This document shows, piece by piece, positions 25,133 to 37,902 of a stretch of DNA of 64,000 nucleotides (positions within the stretch are counted from its first letter, which is position 1; each line of letters opens with the position of its first letter). This DNA comes from Paramacrobiotus metropolitanus (lineage: Eukaryota; Tardigrada; Eutardigrada; Parachela; Macrobiotidae): positions 186,001 to 250,000 of the forward strand of contig NW_026570360.1 of the NCBI RefSeq assembly GCF_019649055.1, written 5' to 3'. Made by a program: the position numbers and the translations under genes. Below the pieces are notes generated by a model, which worked only from the letters and a program-made list of their open reading frames with translations, made no database searches and was not told the origin of the DNA.

Positions 25133-26668
25133 GAACTAATGCCAACTATAATGCAATACTTTTGGAATCGTCTATTTCAAGTCACGTAACAATGCTTTTT
25201 GTGATCAAGCTGTCGATTACCCGACTGATTAATTTCATAATGTATTTCTGCAACATTATTATTAAACAAAACTTAAAGAGAAAGAAAACTACGAAAAATC
25301 AATTTGACCAACCATGCAATCGACTTATTCACCAATATAAAATCATAATAAACAAGACGAAAGAAATGAAACAGTGGGAAATAATACAAAGTAATAACCA
25401 GTGATACATTTAAATAATCAGTGATAATCTTTTTACTTATAACAGTTTATCGAGACCAAAAGCTACATGACGTGAGCGGATAATTAATGACAAAAAGTAT
25501 AATCTCTTTTCGTCTACATACAATCTATGGCAACCACGTTAATTTCCATTATCGTTATTCTTAATGCGCACAATCTAAGATTGTGCGCATTCGTAACACA
25601 ATCATCGCTTTGATGTTTGAACAACACTCACGGTCAGTAGATCCACTAATCTTAAGTTGTAAGGCCAGAACTGTGGATCTCTACAGTATCTCTTGCAATT
25701 CAACCAGATTCTGTGCGATACGAATCCGAGATATCCGCAAAAAACACGCAGCTCTGAAAAGATTATTTACGTAGATCACACGATAGTCTGAAGACTGAAA
25801 TGGACTGCAAACCGGTTCCGAAAAAACTTCCGCTGATCACAACAACTGCAAGATTTACGACTAAATCGATCACAAATTTTCATCGAAAGGGAATGATAAA
25901 TAATTATCAGCACGTGAAACTTCCAACTGCATTCTCACGATAAATTTCCACTTGGTTTGTGGTTTATTTCCCAGAAAGCGACGCACAGTCGAAGTCGAGC
26001 AAGCGGGCTCATATGAGTCGGTGTCTTTTGTATTCATGGAGTGCTCATACGCATTTTGCCATATTTTACACTTTGATGTACTACGCCGGAAACGAGCCAA
26101 GCGAACCAATCGGTAGCAATTTTGAGCATTTTTCACAATATTAAATAATGTGAATTTTTAGAATTTTGTACGAGTATTTATTTATTTGTATGAGGTCTTT
26201 TTTACGAATTAAATACTACAGGTGTTGTATTGCATATTTTGCACTTACATGAAAATGCAATAATGATGTAGTCAATAGGTATTAGATTACACTCTCTGCA
26301 AGTACTGCAATAGTGTATGTACCGCTACGTAATCGTCAGCGAAACCCCGAAAGCAAGACAAAGCCGTGTTTATTTTGATGTATGTCGCATTGATTAATAC
26401 TATTTTGCAAATAAATAAACGATCAAAATTAGCTAAGAAGCAGACAATAATATTACTGAAACCACCGGACAATGTGTAATCATAAGTCATAACCATCACT
26501 CACACGGTAATACTGCACCACAAAATTCAGATAAGTAAGATAAATTAAAATGCGGCTACATAAATGTATTTTTTGCACAGGATCGAAGAATAACAGAACG
26601 GGTAGAAGTGACATGTATCACAGATTCACAGTTGCCCAATCCCAATAATCCGTTGTAGTCGCGTAATT
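25133..26668. other. intergenic region between AdipoR paralogues
   Basis: About 1.5 kb between tandem genes transcribed the same way, so it should hold the paralogue A promoter and the paralogue B 3' end. A perfect hairpin lies at 25563-25591. A minus-strand frame of 88 codons (26136-25870) is not recognisable. Confidence 0.4.
25563..25591. repeat. perfect 14-bp inverted repeat with 1-nt loop
   Basis: AATGCGCACAATCT and its exact reverse complement are separated by a single A. It lies about 430 bp upstream of the AdipoR paralogue A start codon. It could extrude as a cruciform, bind a dimeric regulator or form a hairpin in RNA; nothing in the sequence decides which. Confidence 0.85.
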
Positions 26669-28883
26669 CTAGTAATCCAATGCGGACAGCCCTTCCAATC
26701 CTGGTGGAAGATTAGGACAAGCGCCCCGGCTAAATCGATGGCTTGCCATCAAAGAAATCCCGTGATAGTGCACAAAGGCCGCAATAACGACAAATACGTG
26801 AAAGATTTGATGGCTTTGGAACTAGGATGAAAAAACTTATCAACCAAGGGAGGGGCGACCAATTAATGCAGCAGTAAAACTCACCCAAATATCAAATCGA
26901 CCAGGAAAAAACCTCTCCGGAAGTCGGAATGCGTACATCAGTGCTCCGAATACATAAAGAAAGCCCATAAAAAATAGCCAATGTATCGATGCTTCCTGCA
27001 TGGATCGTATCCAGCCGAGCGAAAGGATACTATGAATAGCTGGGATCATACCGCTCAAGCCCAGAGAGAGAAACACAGCTGCAAAACAAATTTCGTGCAT
27101 AGCAAAAGGAAGCTGATACTCCAGAAAGCTAATTTCCTAACTTACCTGCTCTAATGGGCCGAAACGCAGGTTCACTAAACTTATCCCAAAGCGCCACGAT
27201 AACTGCTGCTACGGCCAACACTGAGACTACAGTAAGGTAAACTGTTTTAAGCAAAGTCCGACAATAAAAGCCAAAATGCAGCCAGGGGATAAATGATCCC
27301 AAGATAAGAATGGCGATTCCACAATAATCCAACCTGGGGTACACCAAATGGTCACTTGAATACTCAGAATATTTCTGATATTTCAGTGTAATATTAGCTT
27401 ACATGTTAGTAATAACTTACTTCAAAAAGAGCAGACCAACAGTACGAGAATGACAGTATACAGTGTGAAACATGAAGGAAAACCCCATGCAAATAATTGC
27501 TCCAGCAAAGAACGCTCCAAAAACCCATTTCTCTTCTTGCGGAAAGTGTTCTGATGTTAGCATGTAAATTGCCACGCCAATAAACGCAATACACCCTGCC
27601 AATACAGCCCAACAAGTTAGCATACGGTAACGAAAGATATGTACTATAATATTTATGCAATACAGTATAGCATTTGTGAATTTGATGCAACGAAAGCGTT
27701 CAAAGCGTACCAAGCATATGTGTCCAAATGTTGCCAGTTTCCGTGTGAATCCGGAATATCGATCGGAAGCACTCGCGGAAAGACTGAATTTGAGGACGGT
27801 GACCGGCCCGTAAGAAATCGTTGTCCTTCAGCCATTCGGGAAGATGATGGAATGGGGTCTGTATCCAAGCTGCCTTCCAGACGCGCTGAATAATTTTCTG
27901 TGCCCTTGAGCTAGCCTCTTGAATAAATTCAATGCCAGCACATACTACGGGTTCTCCATCAACCTATAAACCAGAGATTATATCAAACTACTACAACCAT
28001 CTACTTGTCTTCTTTTACGCTGGGAAAGTTCAACCAGTATAACTGTACGGTCTGTAGTCTGCACTGGTTATGCTAAGTTAATTAAATTAAATATAATTGT
28101 AGTATTACGTTTCGTTGTGAAGTTACATAAGTCATTATTAGATAATTTTGTAATGCTTCACATGATGCCAATGATGATGTAGTTTACTAGAGATGTTTGA
28201 AACATGGGTGGACGACCAAAATGTTATGTGCGTGAATCAAAAATTAAAACCATAACTGATAATATGCAAATAATATTGATAATAATAAAATTATTAGTAC
28301 GTCATGTCACTAAATGCTAATCACATAAACTGGCGCGATGACGTCAGTTAATTACAAATTACAAAAAAAATTAAATTACAGAAAAACGTGAGTCATCACT
28401 GAGAAACGCGACTTAGCGGAACCCACCTTCATGCCTTCGAAAGCAGTGGGATTCGGGGGCTCAGGCAGGTCCGGAAGGGGCGGAAGATCTTCTAAAGCAT
28501 AATCAATATCGATATCATCATCAGGCAGCGCATCGCTTCCCCGTCGTGAGGATCGCGCCCGTAAACCCTGCACTTCTTCCTCAATGACTTCCAGCTGCTC
28601 CTCAAACGCATCAGCCCGCATCCCCTCCGCGCTGTAGTAACTTCCATTGGATAAACCATCACTCGCAGGGAAAACATCTGGTTTGCATATCCTGGAAGTG
28701 CCTTCCTCAAGTGGCGAGATTTCCTGTGACCGTAAAGAGTTCGACTTTGACCTGTAAGAAAAGTTTAATACTGAATAAATGAAACATGATGAATGAGTCC
28801 TGGAAAGAAGCCAGGGAAAACAAGAGTGAGGGGAACCTAATATTCACAAACAGAATGGGTTTTTTAACTCACCGAGACGTCAT
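26669..28883 (-). CDS. adiponectin receptor-like protein (PAQR family), paralogue B
   Basis: Seven coding exons: 28883-28873, 28751-28427, 27963-27711, 27595-27421, 27333-27146, 27078-26885, 26821-26669, giving 432 residues. The first coding exon is only 11 nt (MTS plus two bases). Core motifs match the family: WLKDNDFLRAGHRPQIQSF, SIFRIHTETGNIWTHM, FSFMFHTVYCH, KLDYCGIAIL and FQSHQIFHVFVV, so Ser, Asp and three His of the zinc site are all present. The internal exons are 253, 175, 188 and 194 nt, identical in length and phase to paralogue A. The N-terminal 110 residues and the extreme C-terminus have diverged between the two. An ancestral duplication with N-terminal specialisation is inferred. 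Confidence 0.92.
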
Positions 28884-29465
28884 GGTGCAAACAAGAGACT
28901 CCAATTTTGAATTTCCAATGTGTCACCACTGATCAACCAACTTCAACAAGAATTCAAAGATCGGAATGCATAGAGGATAGAGTGATTTGTAATATTGAAG
29001 CAAGGGAGGTCATTAGAAACCATCGCCTGGCAGAATTTCTAAAAAAATATGGTAATAAACCAGCACTCGCAGTCTTCAGCGCGCCAAGTGTTACACGCGA
29101 GAAAAAAATGCATATTTTAACTCAACTGTCAGACCTAACATGGGAAATTTCCAGGAAGTGCACAAACAGCACGTGCGTGGAGGCAGGCCACCTTATTCTA
29201 TTCGTCATTGCAACCTCTACTAGGGAGGCAGTTTTTGTAGGTTTAACCTGCTAAGTTTTGCGAATTTTTTTGCGATGGGAACTCACATGCAAAATACATT
29301 ATTTTGGCATTTAGGTGAGTTTTAAAAGCATCCTGTTTTTGCGGTTTTATGAAAGCGGAGAGTAGGCTTTCCTTTTGCAATCTTTACAGTTTGTATGTTC
29401 TATCTGGTAGGACTCGACGAAAGGTCCTACTGGTGTCGCGAACGAACTGTAGGCAGAGTTCAGCG
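28884..29465. promoter_or_regulatory. divergent region between AdipoR B and MRPL46
   Basis: About 580 bp between divergent start codons, presumably with two promoters. A plus-strand frame of 115 codons (28907-29254) is open but shows no recognisable similarity and could be 5' UTR or chance. Confidence 0.4.
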
Positions 29466-30947
29466 ATGGCCGGATACTTCAGCACTTCTACGACTCGCTT
29501 TCCTACCAGCTGCCTTGAAAAATTTTGCAAGGCTCTGATCAGGAATCGGTCCACTACGGGTACGCGGTACGCACATTTGACATTGTAATACATATTTTCT
29601 TACCCCATTTCACTGGTGTAGCAATTCCAACGACGCTTCACCCTTCCCTCTTGCTCGACCCAAGCAACCGAAAGAACAGAACTGTTGATCGCAACAGGGA
29701 CGGTTCCAAAATCAGCTCTGAAAATAAGGACAAAAAGTGGCAGTTATGGGGCGCCATATGCTTGGAACGATCAGCGATAGTGTCTCCCCACAAAAATCCT
29801 ATTGAAGAGAATTTCCAAAATCTTTTCCTTCAGGAAGAGTTCGAGAAAAGCTTGTTTTCTGATCATGAAATGCGAAAATTTGAGGATGCGTAAGTGTATT
29901 TGACAGTTATTAATTAATTTAAGTCATCGCACGCTGTAAATTCAGATACTTATATTCTTTTAGGTGTATTAATTTATTGTTTTTTTCTAAACTAGGCGTA
30001 AAGCAAAACGCCGGAAAGATGCAGATTTGAGCGTTGAGGAGGATTCGGACATCGTGGTCCAAACAGCGCAAGATAAAGAAGACTCCTGGAACGAACTGTA
30101 CGAGAAATTCAAACCGGCACCTCGCATTACAGGTAGATTAACTGCAGTGTACGAAGTTTGGTTTATATACAAATTGTAAAACTGAGTTTCTTTTTAATTG
30201 GGTTTGTTGTAGAGGGATAAGCGTGCTGCGCAGATTACGTATGTTCGTTGCAAAGGCTGAATTATTTTTATGTGTAAACATTTCCGGTTTGATCCATTTG
30301 GGTTTTTTGTATCGCATATTTTTCGCATTCTCTTATGCTAAATAAGCATTGAAATCTGATGGCTATGTTGTTATTGCTCATGCTTGTGTTTGTAGAATCT
30401 GATCAAAAGAACGACACAAGGGCAACAAATCGAAAACTAGACCGGAAACTGTATCTTGTCGTCAACCAGAAACTCGGTGACAGCGCGAGATGGGTGTTTC
30501 CTCAGGGAGCATGGCAGGGTTCAGAGAGTCTGTATGAAACCGCTGCGGATGCTCTGCGGAGGATAGGCGGTACGGACTTACAGTTTATGTCTCTGGGAAG
30601 TACGCCTGTGGGATTCTACCGTTATAAATATCCCATTTCATCGAAAATTGCCAAAGATTTTTATGGTGCCAAGGTGAGCTAATGCCGTAGGTGACGCTTT
30701 CGCTGCGTTACTTGACCGGCTGATATATGTTGCGTTCTAGGTGTTTTTCTTCAAAGCCCTTCTTCGAAAAGGATCAGTAACGCCTTCAAGTGAAGTCGAA
30801 GATTATCAGTGGATGACCAGGGAAGAACTGCAACAAACGGTAACGGACAAGTACTTCGACAGAGTGGAAAGGTTTCTTTTTGAATTTAATGATCGTGGCC
30901 TTAAAGACGTTGTGGAACACGAACAGCTGATGAAGATGTCGTTTTGA
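29466..30947 (+). CDS. MRPL46: mitochondrial large ribosomal subunit protein L46
   Basis: Five exons: 29466-29559, 29622-29889, 29996-30132, 30396-30673, 30741-30947, giving 327 residues (human about 279). The N-terminus is Ser/Thr/Arg-rich without acids, as expected for a mitochondrial targeting sequence. Family blocks appear in order: WQLWGAICLERSAIVS, LFSDHEMRKFED, DADLSVEEDSD, ESDQKNDTRATNRKLDRKL, RWVFPQGAWQGSESL and AKVFFFKALLRKGSV, the last two from the NUDIX-like fold. The product is a component of the mitoribosomal large subunit. It is divergent from AdipoR B and convergent with the guanylyl cyclase gene. Confidence 0.93.
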
Positions 30948-31328
30948 AATCTTTCATTTTCACGCATGCATTTGCAGGCACGCATATGTATTGCGTTGTA
31001 TGTCCTCGCCTAGCACTGAGTGTTGCACGCTTTGTCTGAATTTCGAAGCACTGTTATGATATAAAATGCGGCATAAAGAGGTGAGAAGTTTTGGCCAACA
31101 GTAGATTCAGACATTTCGCACGCGCTATACGGTTTTTCTTGCAAACCATGTTTGTGAACAATTTGCGATTTTATTGAACGTAACCGTTATATAGAGGTGA
31201 TGACCGGCTCAGTTCTGTGGAAAATTCCGTAATAGATTGTTTTACCAAAATGAATTTTAAAAAATCGTGATTTTTTTACATTAAATGAATGAACAGAACA
31301 AAATATGAAATCATAGCACTTGCAACAA
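30948..31328. terminator. convergent 3' region between MRPL46 and guanylyl cyclase
   Basis: 380 bp shared by two 3' ends. Short A/T-rich tracts are present, but no canonical poly(A) signal could be assigned with confidence. No coding sequence seen. Confidence 0.4.
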
Positions 31329-34300
31329 TTAGGTGTCGGCTAATAAGGCCCCTTTCAGCCAGTACGTTGTCATTTCTCCCTTTCCCTGTAACCAAGAAAG
31401 CAATATGGAGAAGCGGTAACTGCATAATCTACCATAATGCGTGGATCGTCGAACAAGATTAGTGCAACAAAGTTCCAAAAAAACAGCGGCACGTTCGACC
31501 TGACCTTAACGTTTATAATTCCTCTTTCTTCTATGACAAATCCTCCTGTTTCTTCCAGGATGTTTTTCGTGCTGTCCGTGATCTGGATTTTCATTGCTGC
31601 CAAATAAAACTTTAGAAGCTGGCAAAGTAACGCCGTAAACTAGAAAATTCAGTATTCATCGCAGCTGACCTTCACTGCTTGACTGCATTCTGGAAGCTGT
31701 GTTGACAGCGTCACCGAACCTGGTTTCGGCAAAATACAGAAAGTTACTGCCACAAAACTACCGGCATTTCAACTGAGCTATCCATAGAAGCACGTCAAAA
31801 CCTTGCAGTTCTAACGGTGCAGTATTATATTATAAGATTTAATTACTTATCGCCAATTTAAAAACTTGAATAACACACACGTTTACGAAGAAGGACATAC
31901 AAACAGTATCTTGGCATCTTCAAACCAACAATTCCGGCGACACAGGACCCTTAAATATAAGTCAAAATACTGTACATTCATGTCCATACAAAACATTCAA
32001 ATACAGCTTTGCTTCATGGCTGCATTTGCGTACCCGAATGAATGCCAAAACGAATTTGTAAGTGCTTCGAAGGATCACCAGGAGTTCGCAATTTATGGAT
32101 ATCTTTTCGCATTCCTAAGCACAACATATTTCTAGAGTAACCATAATTTTAAAATATTCCTGCACCCCAAGGCAGAAGATTTTGTATTACTAATGTATTG
32201 TACGCTATGCTGTCAATTGGCAAGGCAGTTTTTTAAATAGTATTTCAGAGAGAGGAATATAGCGAGGAAACGCACAATATATATCACAGGTGCCAAAGTT
32301 TGCGAGCAAACTGGTTCCTGTTTGTAAGTTGTGACCACTGGAGGGAATTCTTACGTATGGATAATTTGCTCATTTCCGCCGCATGGTGATTTCCGTTTCG
32401 TACTGGTAGTCCGCTGGCGACCTGAGCAAATCCAATTAAATAGCTTAATAAAGAACTGATTATCGAACAAAACGCAGTCTTTGAAAAACGCCGGTACGCG
32501 CCGCAGTTGACACACTTCTAGGAATAGGTATTGTACATGCGTTACCATATAAATATCCATAATCGATTCCACCTTGTACACGTCAAAATGCTCCATAATC
32601 AAATCTGCCCATTGGTTCAACGCATTTAATGTGTCCAACACTTCAAAAGCGGTGATTTTTGAGACTAAATCATTGAAACCAGGAATGTCACTAAACATTA
32701 TGGTGACGCTTTGGAATGTCTCAGGTGGCACGCTTTCCCCTCGCGTTAACGACGCGGCAACGCTTCTGCAAGCATAGAATAGCAAAACCTTTTCATTTCT
32801 ACACCGGCTAGTTGTCTTTCGAAAATTTTTTAATTTTTTATCTGCAAAAAGTTGTATCTACTATTTTCAAAGGAAAAAGCACACGCCCCGCAATATAGTC
32901 GTGCCTACTGTTATAGTGCCCAAAAATAAATTCGAGTGGGACTAACTTTGGAAGCATATGCTTGAGCAAGTTATCCGATCGCTCTTTTTCGGCTATTAAC
33001 TGCTGCATTTTATTGTGCACCTCCTCTTCCAGCTGTTGGGTATACTGCTCCATCTTACGTATCAAATGGTCAACAATATTGCGACCACTTCGCTTTCCCA
33101 GTTTTGCCAGCATTTCATTGACCTTTTGAAATGTCGGCCTTGATGACGGTTCTTCTTCCCAGCATTTCTCCATCTGCTCGTATAATGTGGATGAGTTGTT
33201 GGATTTAGTTAGTTTCGGTCGCTTCGGAGGTATTAACCCGCGCTTCACATCGATAACAATACTTTTGGCGGTAGTAGTAAATTCGTCCCAGTGGGTCAAG
33301 AAGTATGGTTTACTTTTTGTTAATATTTCTTGCATTATAATGCCAAAACTGTATATGTCACCTACAATTGGAATAATATAATATACAGTATCATCAATAT
33401 CTGTAGGTATCGGTCTGCATCTATCAGTCTATCGTCACCGAGCCACGTCGTTCAAAATGCCCACCTTTCTGCAAAATGCAAAATGCAAATTAAAACGATG
33501 TTACTGACAGTCCGTTTATTATATAATTTCTGTACGATACTTAAACAAATATTAATGTGAAGAAAATGCAATTTAGGACCTGGTCATTTCTTATGAAATT
33601 AAGCAAATAAAATCACAACCGAGAGCCAAAATTGTGATTGATGACCTCAGCTTGTCAAAATGAATCTTTAACTGATAGGGATGCGTACTAATGGACTGAT
33701 ATACAGAGTACCGGACTAAAAATTTACTCGGTTTTCCCGTAATAGTAATGCGTTTCAAAACATCTCGGTTTGGCGCTGCAGTTCTTACCTGTGTGCCTTT
33801 GCGAGACATTATTACACGCAGAAGTTCTGGTGCTCTATACAGGAGCGTGTAATAATCTCTTTGGGTGTCTTCTGACATTTTCGGTGGCAACAAATCTGCA
33901 TGGGGCCGCAACTGGGATAATCCGTAATCGCTAAGTCGCACCATGAATTTACTATTAACATGGCAGATGCTAGAACGCAAAAATCCATGGGAAGTGACCA
34001 CTGTGGAATGCAGATATTGCATACCCTAAAAAGCAGTAACAAGTGCTAATAACAAATGGAATCAGCAGGGATTACGATCGTACGACTTACCCAATCGTTA
34101 ATGCGGATCTGCGTTTGCAAATTTCATTCGTTTTTAACAAGTTTTATTCCACGCATGTAACAATTTAGCAAGCCGGACTTGGTAAAATAAATTTTTATAT
34201 GAATTTTTGCTCCGAATTCAAGTTACAGTGTATTATAATTCCGCGCGTTAGCCAGGTTTAATAGGTCATGTAGAACGTTCACTGTACTGTCATTAGTCTT

Positions 34301-37300
34301 TTTAAAACTAACGTAGTCTGTTATGAAATCACCCAGGCTTAAATATAAGTACAAAGCAAATCGTAAAACAATAATTTATATTACGCAGAATTAATGCAAT
34401 CATACTTTACCTGTACGATATCGCGAATGAAAGACAGTTTGAACACTTCGTCTATGATGTGAGTTTCGTGCGCAATAAGATCAAATAAGGATCCCTTTTC
34501 TGATTGCTCTTCCAGGCAATACTGACAATATCCCTGTTCGTCCAGGGAAATCCCGATAAACTTCAACAGGTTGTTGTGATGCAGACTTTTTATTATGTTC
34601 AAGTCCCGAACCACCGCATGTGACGGACGATACATTTTCTCTGGACACTGCACCAGTCGAACTCGAACGCCTCGGTAATCGGCTACTAGCGAAACCGGCT
34701 GAAACTGGGGCTTCTCGTTTATACTATCCAAACTCTAGAAAAGAGAAACAGAAGTATGGTAACTTATCGCAAACATGTACAGTAACACCGAACAACAGAT
34801 ACGATAAGTGAACCTCGTTGCTGTTCTTTAATTGTGGAACTTCCGCTGTCGACACCGTGGTAGGTCGATGAGCCGGTACCACGTCCAGTTCGTCCGGTGA
34901 AATTCGCCACCAGAACGGGTTTTTCTTTGCGTGCCGTTTGCTGAGATAGAATTATGATGTCAAGAGCATCAGTAAAAAGTTTCTGGTACTTGCATACCTT
35001 TACTTTTTAATTTATATGAATTAGAACGTGTACTTCATACAGATGAAAAGGTTGTATCTTGGCTTTTCGTCTTAAACCGCACTGAATTTTACTTACTAAT
35101 ACCATCTCCCGGTAGATATGCCACAAAACACAGAAAACACAGCTAGAACCGATCCGATGATCACTGCATTTCTGAACGCTGTAACGAAACTTTTGAATGT
35201 TCATTAATGGAAAGATTAATAAGGTGCTGTCAAACCTTTTGAGCATTTGGGATCGTTCCCATCGAAGCCACAGAATGGGACATCTACCGGCGGCTGACCG
35301 CTTCCTGGCCAGTGAAACCCGCCATTAACGGTCACCTCCAGCGACGTGCCGTTAATTTCAAGCACATTCTGTAACAGACGTCAGAATGCTGCTCAAGATT
35401 AACATACCCATCCAAGTTAATTGAATGTGCTTCTATGACCATATTACTTATGCAAAGCAAATAAAATTACACCTCGTGGTTTATGTATGCAATTTTAAAA
35501 AAACGTCTCGGTTTTATATTTTAAATACAGAGTGTACTTCCACCATCCCAATCATGAATATTTATACTAGGCGATCTGAAAGAGCCTTTTGAGTAAGTGC
35601 TCCGACTCACATCGTACTGGCCTTGTGGTAGTATGTCTTGAACGTAAAATCGTCTGACACGGTCGCCACTTGCATCCATTGAAATTTTCTGAAAACAAAA
35701 ATTACGGAGTTCACGGGGGTACTGAAAATCGTATTTTGTATTCTCCGCACAGATGTGATAGGGCTTTCATAAGTTTTTCCTTTCATAGCGTCCAGAATGG
35801 CCGAGTAGTTTTTTATATTTTCCCCGGCTTCGGACACCGCTCGAACTGCTGACGCGTATAAGACAATGGAATCGAACATTGCGGCCACTGTCGCATCCGC
35901 CGGATCTATCTGCTGAACAACGGGCAACTTTAAGATTTCGCACACTCTGCAACACTTAAGCGATTGCACCGACACATACAAATGGCCCTTCCGTTTGGAA
36001 ATTGTAACCATAATCACTTTCCGCTCTTTCCAGAAAAACATCTTTAAAGATTTTATAATAGTTATTCGCCATTTCATCCATGGCGATAAGGAGTAAGCTG
36101 TCATAAGCTCGAAGGATCTGATCTTCTTTTTCCTCGTCACCTCGCCATGTAAAGATGCCCCAGTAATAGCTTTCGAATAGCTCAGTCGCGATATATAACT
36201 GAAAACGAAAGTTACGTATATGAAAGGCAAATTTTTATTTTAATTTTCATATATTATGGTAATCATAATTAGAAAAAAAGGTATGACTCTACTATACTCT
36301 AGTCATTTATATTTAACGTACGAGTATACGCGTACCCAAACAAACTATAGACCGAACTCTGCTTACATAGTCACCGCTGGTCATTCCTAGCTGCGAGGCA
36401 AGAAACTGCAATATACGCACAAAAAACAAAAATTCAAATTAAAGCCTCACTTCTACTATGGACGTGATACTAGTAATCAGACTTCCTAGTCCCTACCATG
36501 ATCCGACGCGTCAATACACCTGATAACATAAACGTGATTTTCGTTCGCATTATGTATGGCGCTAAGAGAGGTCATGCGTGAGTTGTTGCTTTCGCTTACC
36601 TCCACAAAGTAAAATGACAGCTGCAACAATTAAGTGGAATGTTAAAAGTAGATACTCAAATTCAGAATACCTTATTTTACGTAAAACCGAAGACCTAGAC
36701 ACTGGAGCGGGTTATAAAATACTTAAATAAATGTAGTACAACGCATATGAGTAACTGACATTGAGTGCGCCCAGAGAGTTTGTAAGAGATCTATGTAGAG
36801 GAGTTTTACCTCGACTAGATAAACTCAGTGAGCGCAGATGCCGTCGAATTTCCCTGTCCGTAACGTTGACTTCCAGATATTCATATTTATTGTATCGAAG
36901 ATAATCGGTATTTCCCGCCGCGCGTAAGCGTTCGTACAGAATCATCGATAAAGAAACGTGAAAACCTACGGACATATCTACCAGCACGTGCGTATGAACC
37001 ATGGACAGAGTTTTCAGGATGATAATAATGGTATCAGAAATGGCTTGCAGCCGGAAACTCATTCGAATTAACATGGGAAATGTGTGCCGAGGGTTGGTGG
37101 CACTCGTGATACCGCCAGTGGGAAAGGATATCACGGGAGTCCCGGTGAAAGCAGCAATATTGCAAATATCTATGACTGCCTCCACACAGCCTGAAATTCA
37201 AAAACAGGCCAACTGCGATGCAAAATGCGAAACTCAAAACAAATCTATAATCTAAAGAAGTATAAAAATCTAAAGAAGTAAAAACTTGCAGCCTGTTATG

Positions 37301-37902
37301 TCAGGCAAAGTTGATACAAATTACAATCGTCATGAAGTCATTTATGCATGCTTTGTCTAAAAAGTATTATTATGGCAATCACAGGCAATTAGAAAATATA
37401 TGGAAACTTCATTCATAATTATACTGCGAATCGGCACTAGCCAGAATTTTTTAAACGATTTATGACAGGAAGGAAGTATTTAATCAATTTTACCAATAGG
37501 TTCCACTGCAAAACCATTCAAGGATCGAAATGCCTTACCTGGTCCTAGATAAAGGTCACACTGGATACCTTCTCTCATCAGTGACATCGCTTCCAATGCC
37601 GCTTTTTGCATTTGACTCACACTGCAGCTATCACCGGCGTCCCGATAAACCTTTCTTAATCGAATTTCCGGCGGCAATATGTCGTCATGAACATAATCTA
37701 ATCCCATGTCTATTCCCGCTCCTACTTTGTCATAGTTAGTCAGGATCTCTCGTGAGCCTCGCTCCAGTATGACACAGATCGTTAAAGTTGTGATGTTTGA
37801 ATTTGTATCCAAAGCAAAATGCCGACCCAAAAGCAGTGACAGAAAACACACGTAAATAACGTTAACCGATAAACTGAAGCCAAACCAAGGATAACAATGC
37901 AT
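31329..37902 (-). CDS. receptor-type guanylyl cyclase (natriuretic peptide receptor-like)
   Basis: Twenty-two exons: 37902-37539, 37190-36810, 36620-36600, 36519-36497, 36405-36367, 36198-35980, 35912-35751, 35688-35611, 35368-35236, 35178-35097, 34940-34814, 34734-34411, 34025-33789, 33468-33465, 33361-32947, 32765-32546, 32421-32355, 32114-32034, 31949-31901, 31719-31670, 31596-31505, 31385-31329, giving 1074 residues (human NPR1 1061). Order: signal peptide, extracellular ligand-binding domain (LYLGPGCVEAV, SQLGMTSGDY, DVPFCGFDG), one transmembrane helix near 478-496, kinase-homology domain with HGF in place of HRD and DYG for DFG (pseudokinase), coiled coil, and catalytic cyclase. Cyclase residues seen: metal-site Asp in MFSDIPGF and in VESIMDIYM, guanine-specifying Glu (KVES) and Cys (MPRYCLFGD), and NTASRM. 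It should make cGMP at the plasma membrane. The ligand is unknown. Odd points are a 4-nt microexon and IMD where IGD is usual. Confidence 0.9.

Noticed and set aside
28907-29254. 115-codon plus-strand ORF in the AdipoR B/MRPL46 divergent region
   Set aside because: No family, no splice logic, and it sits where promoters are expected.
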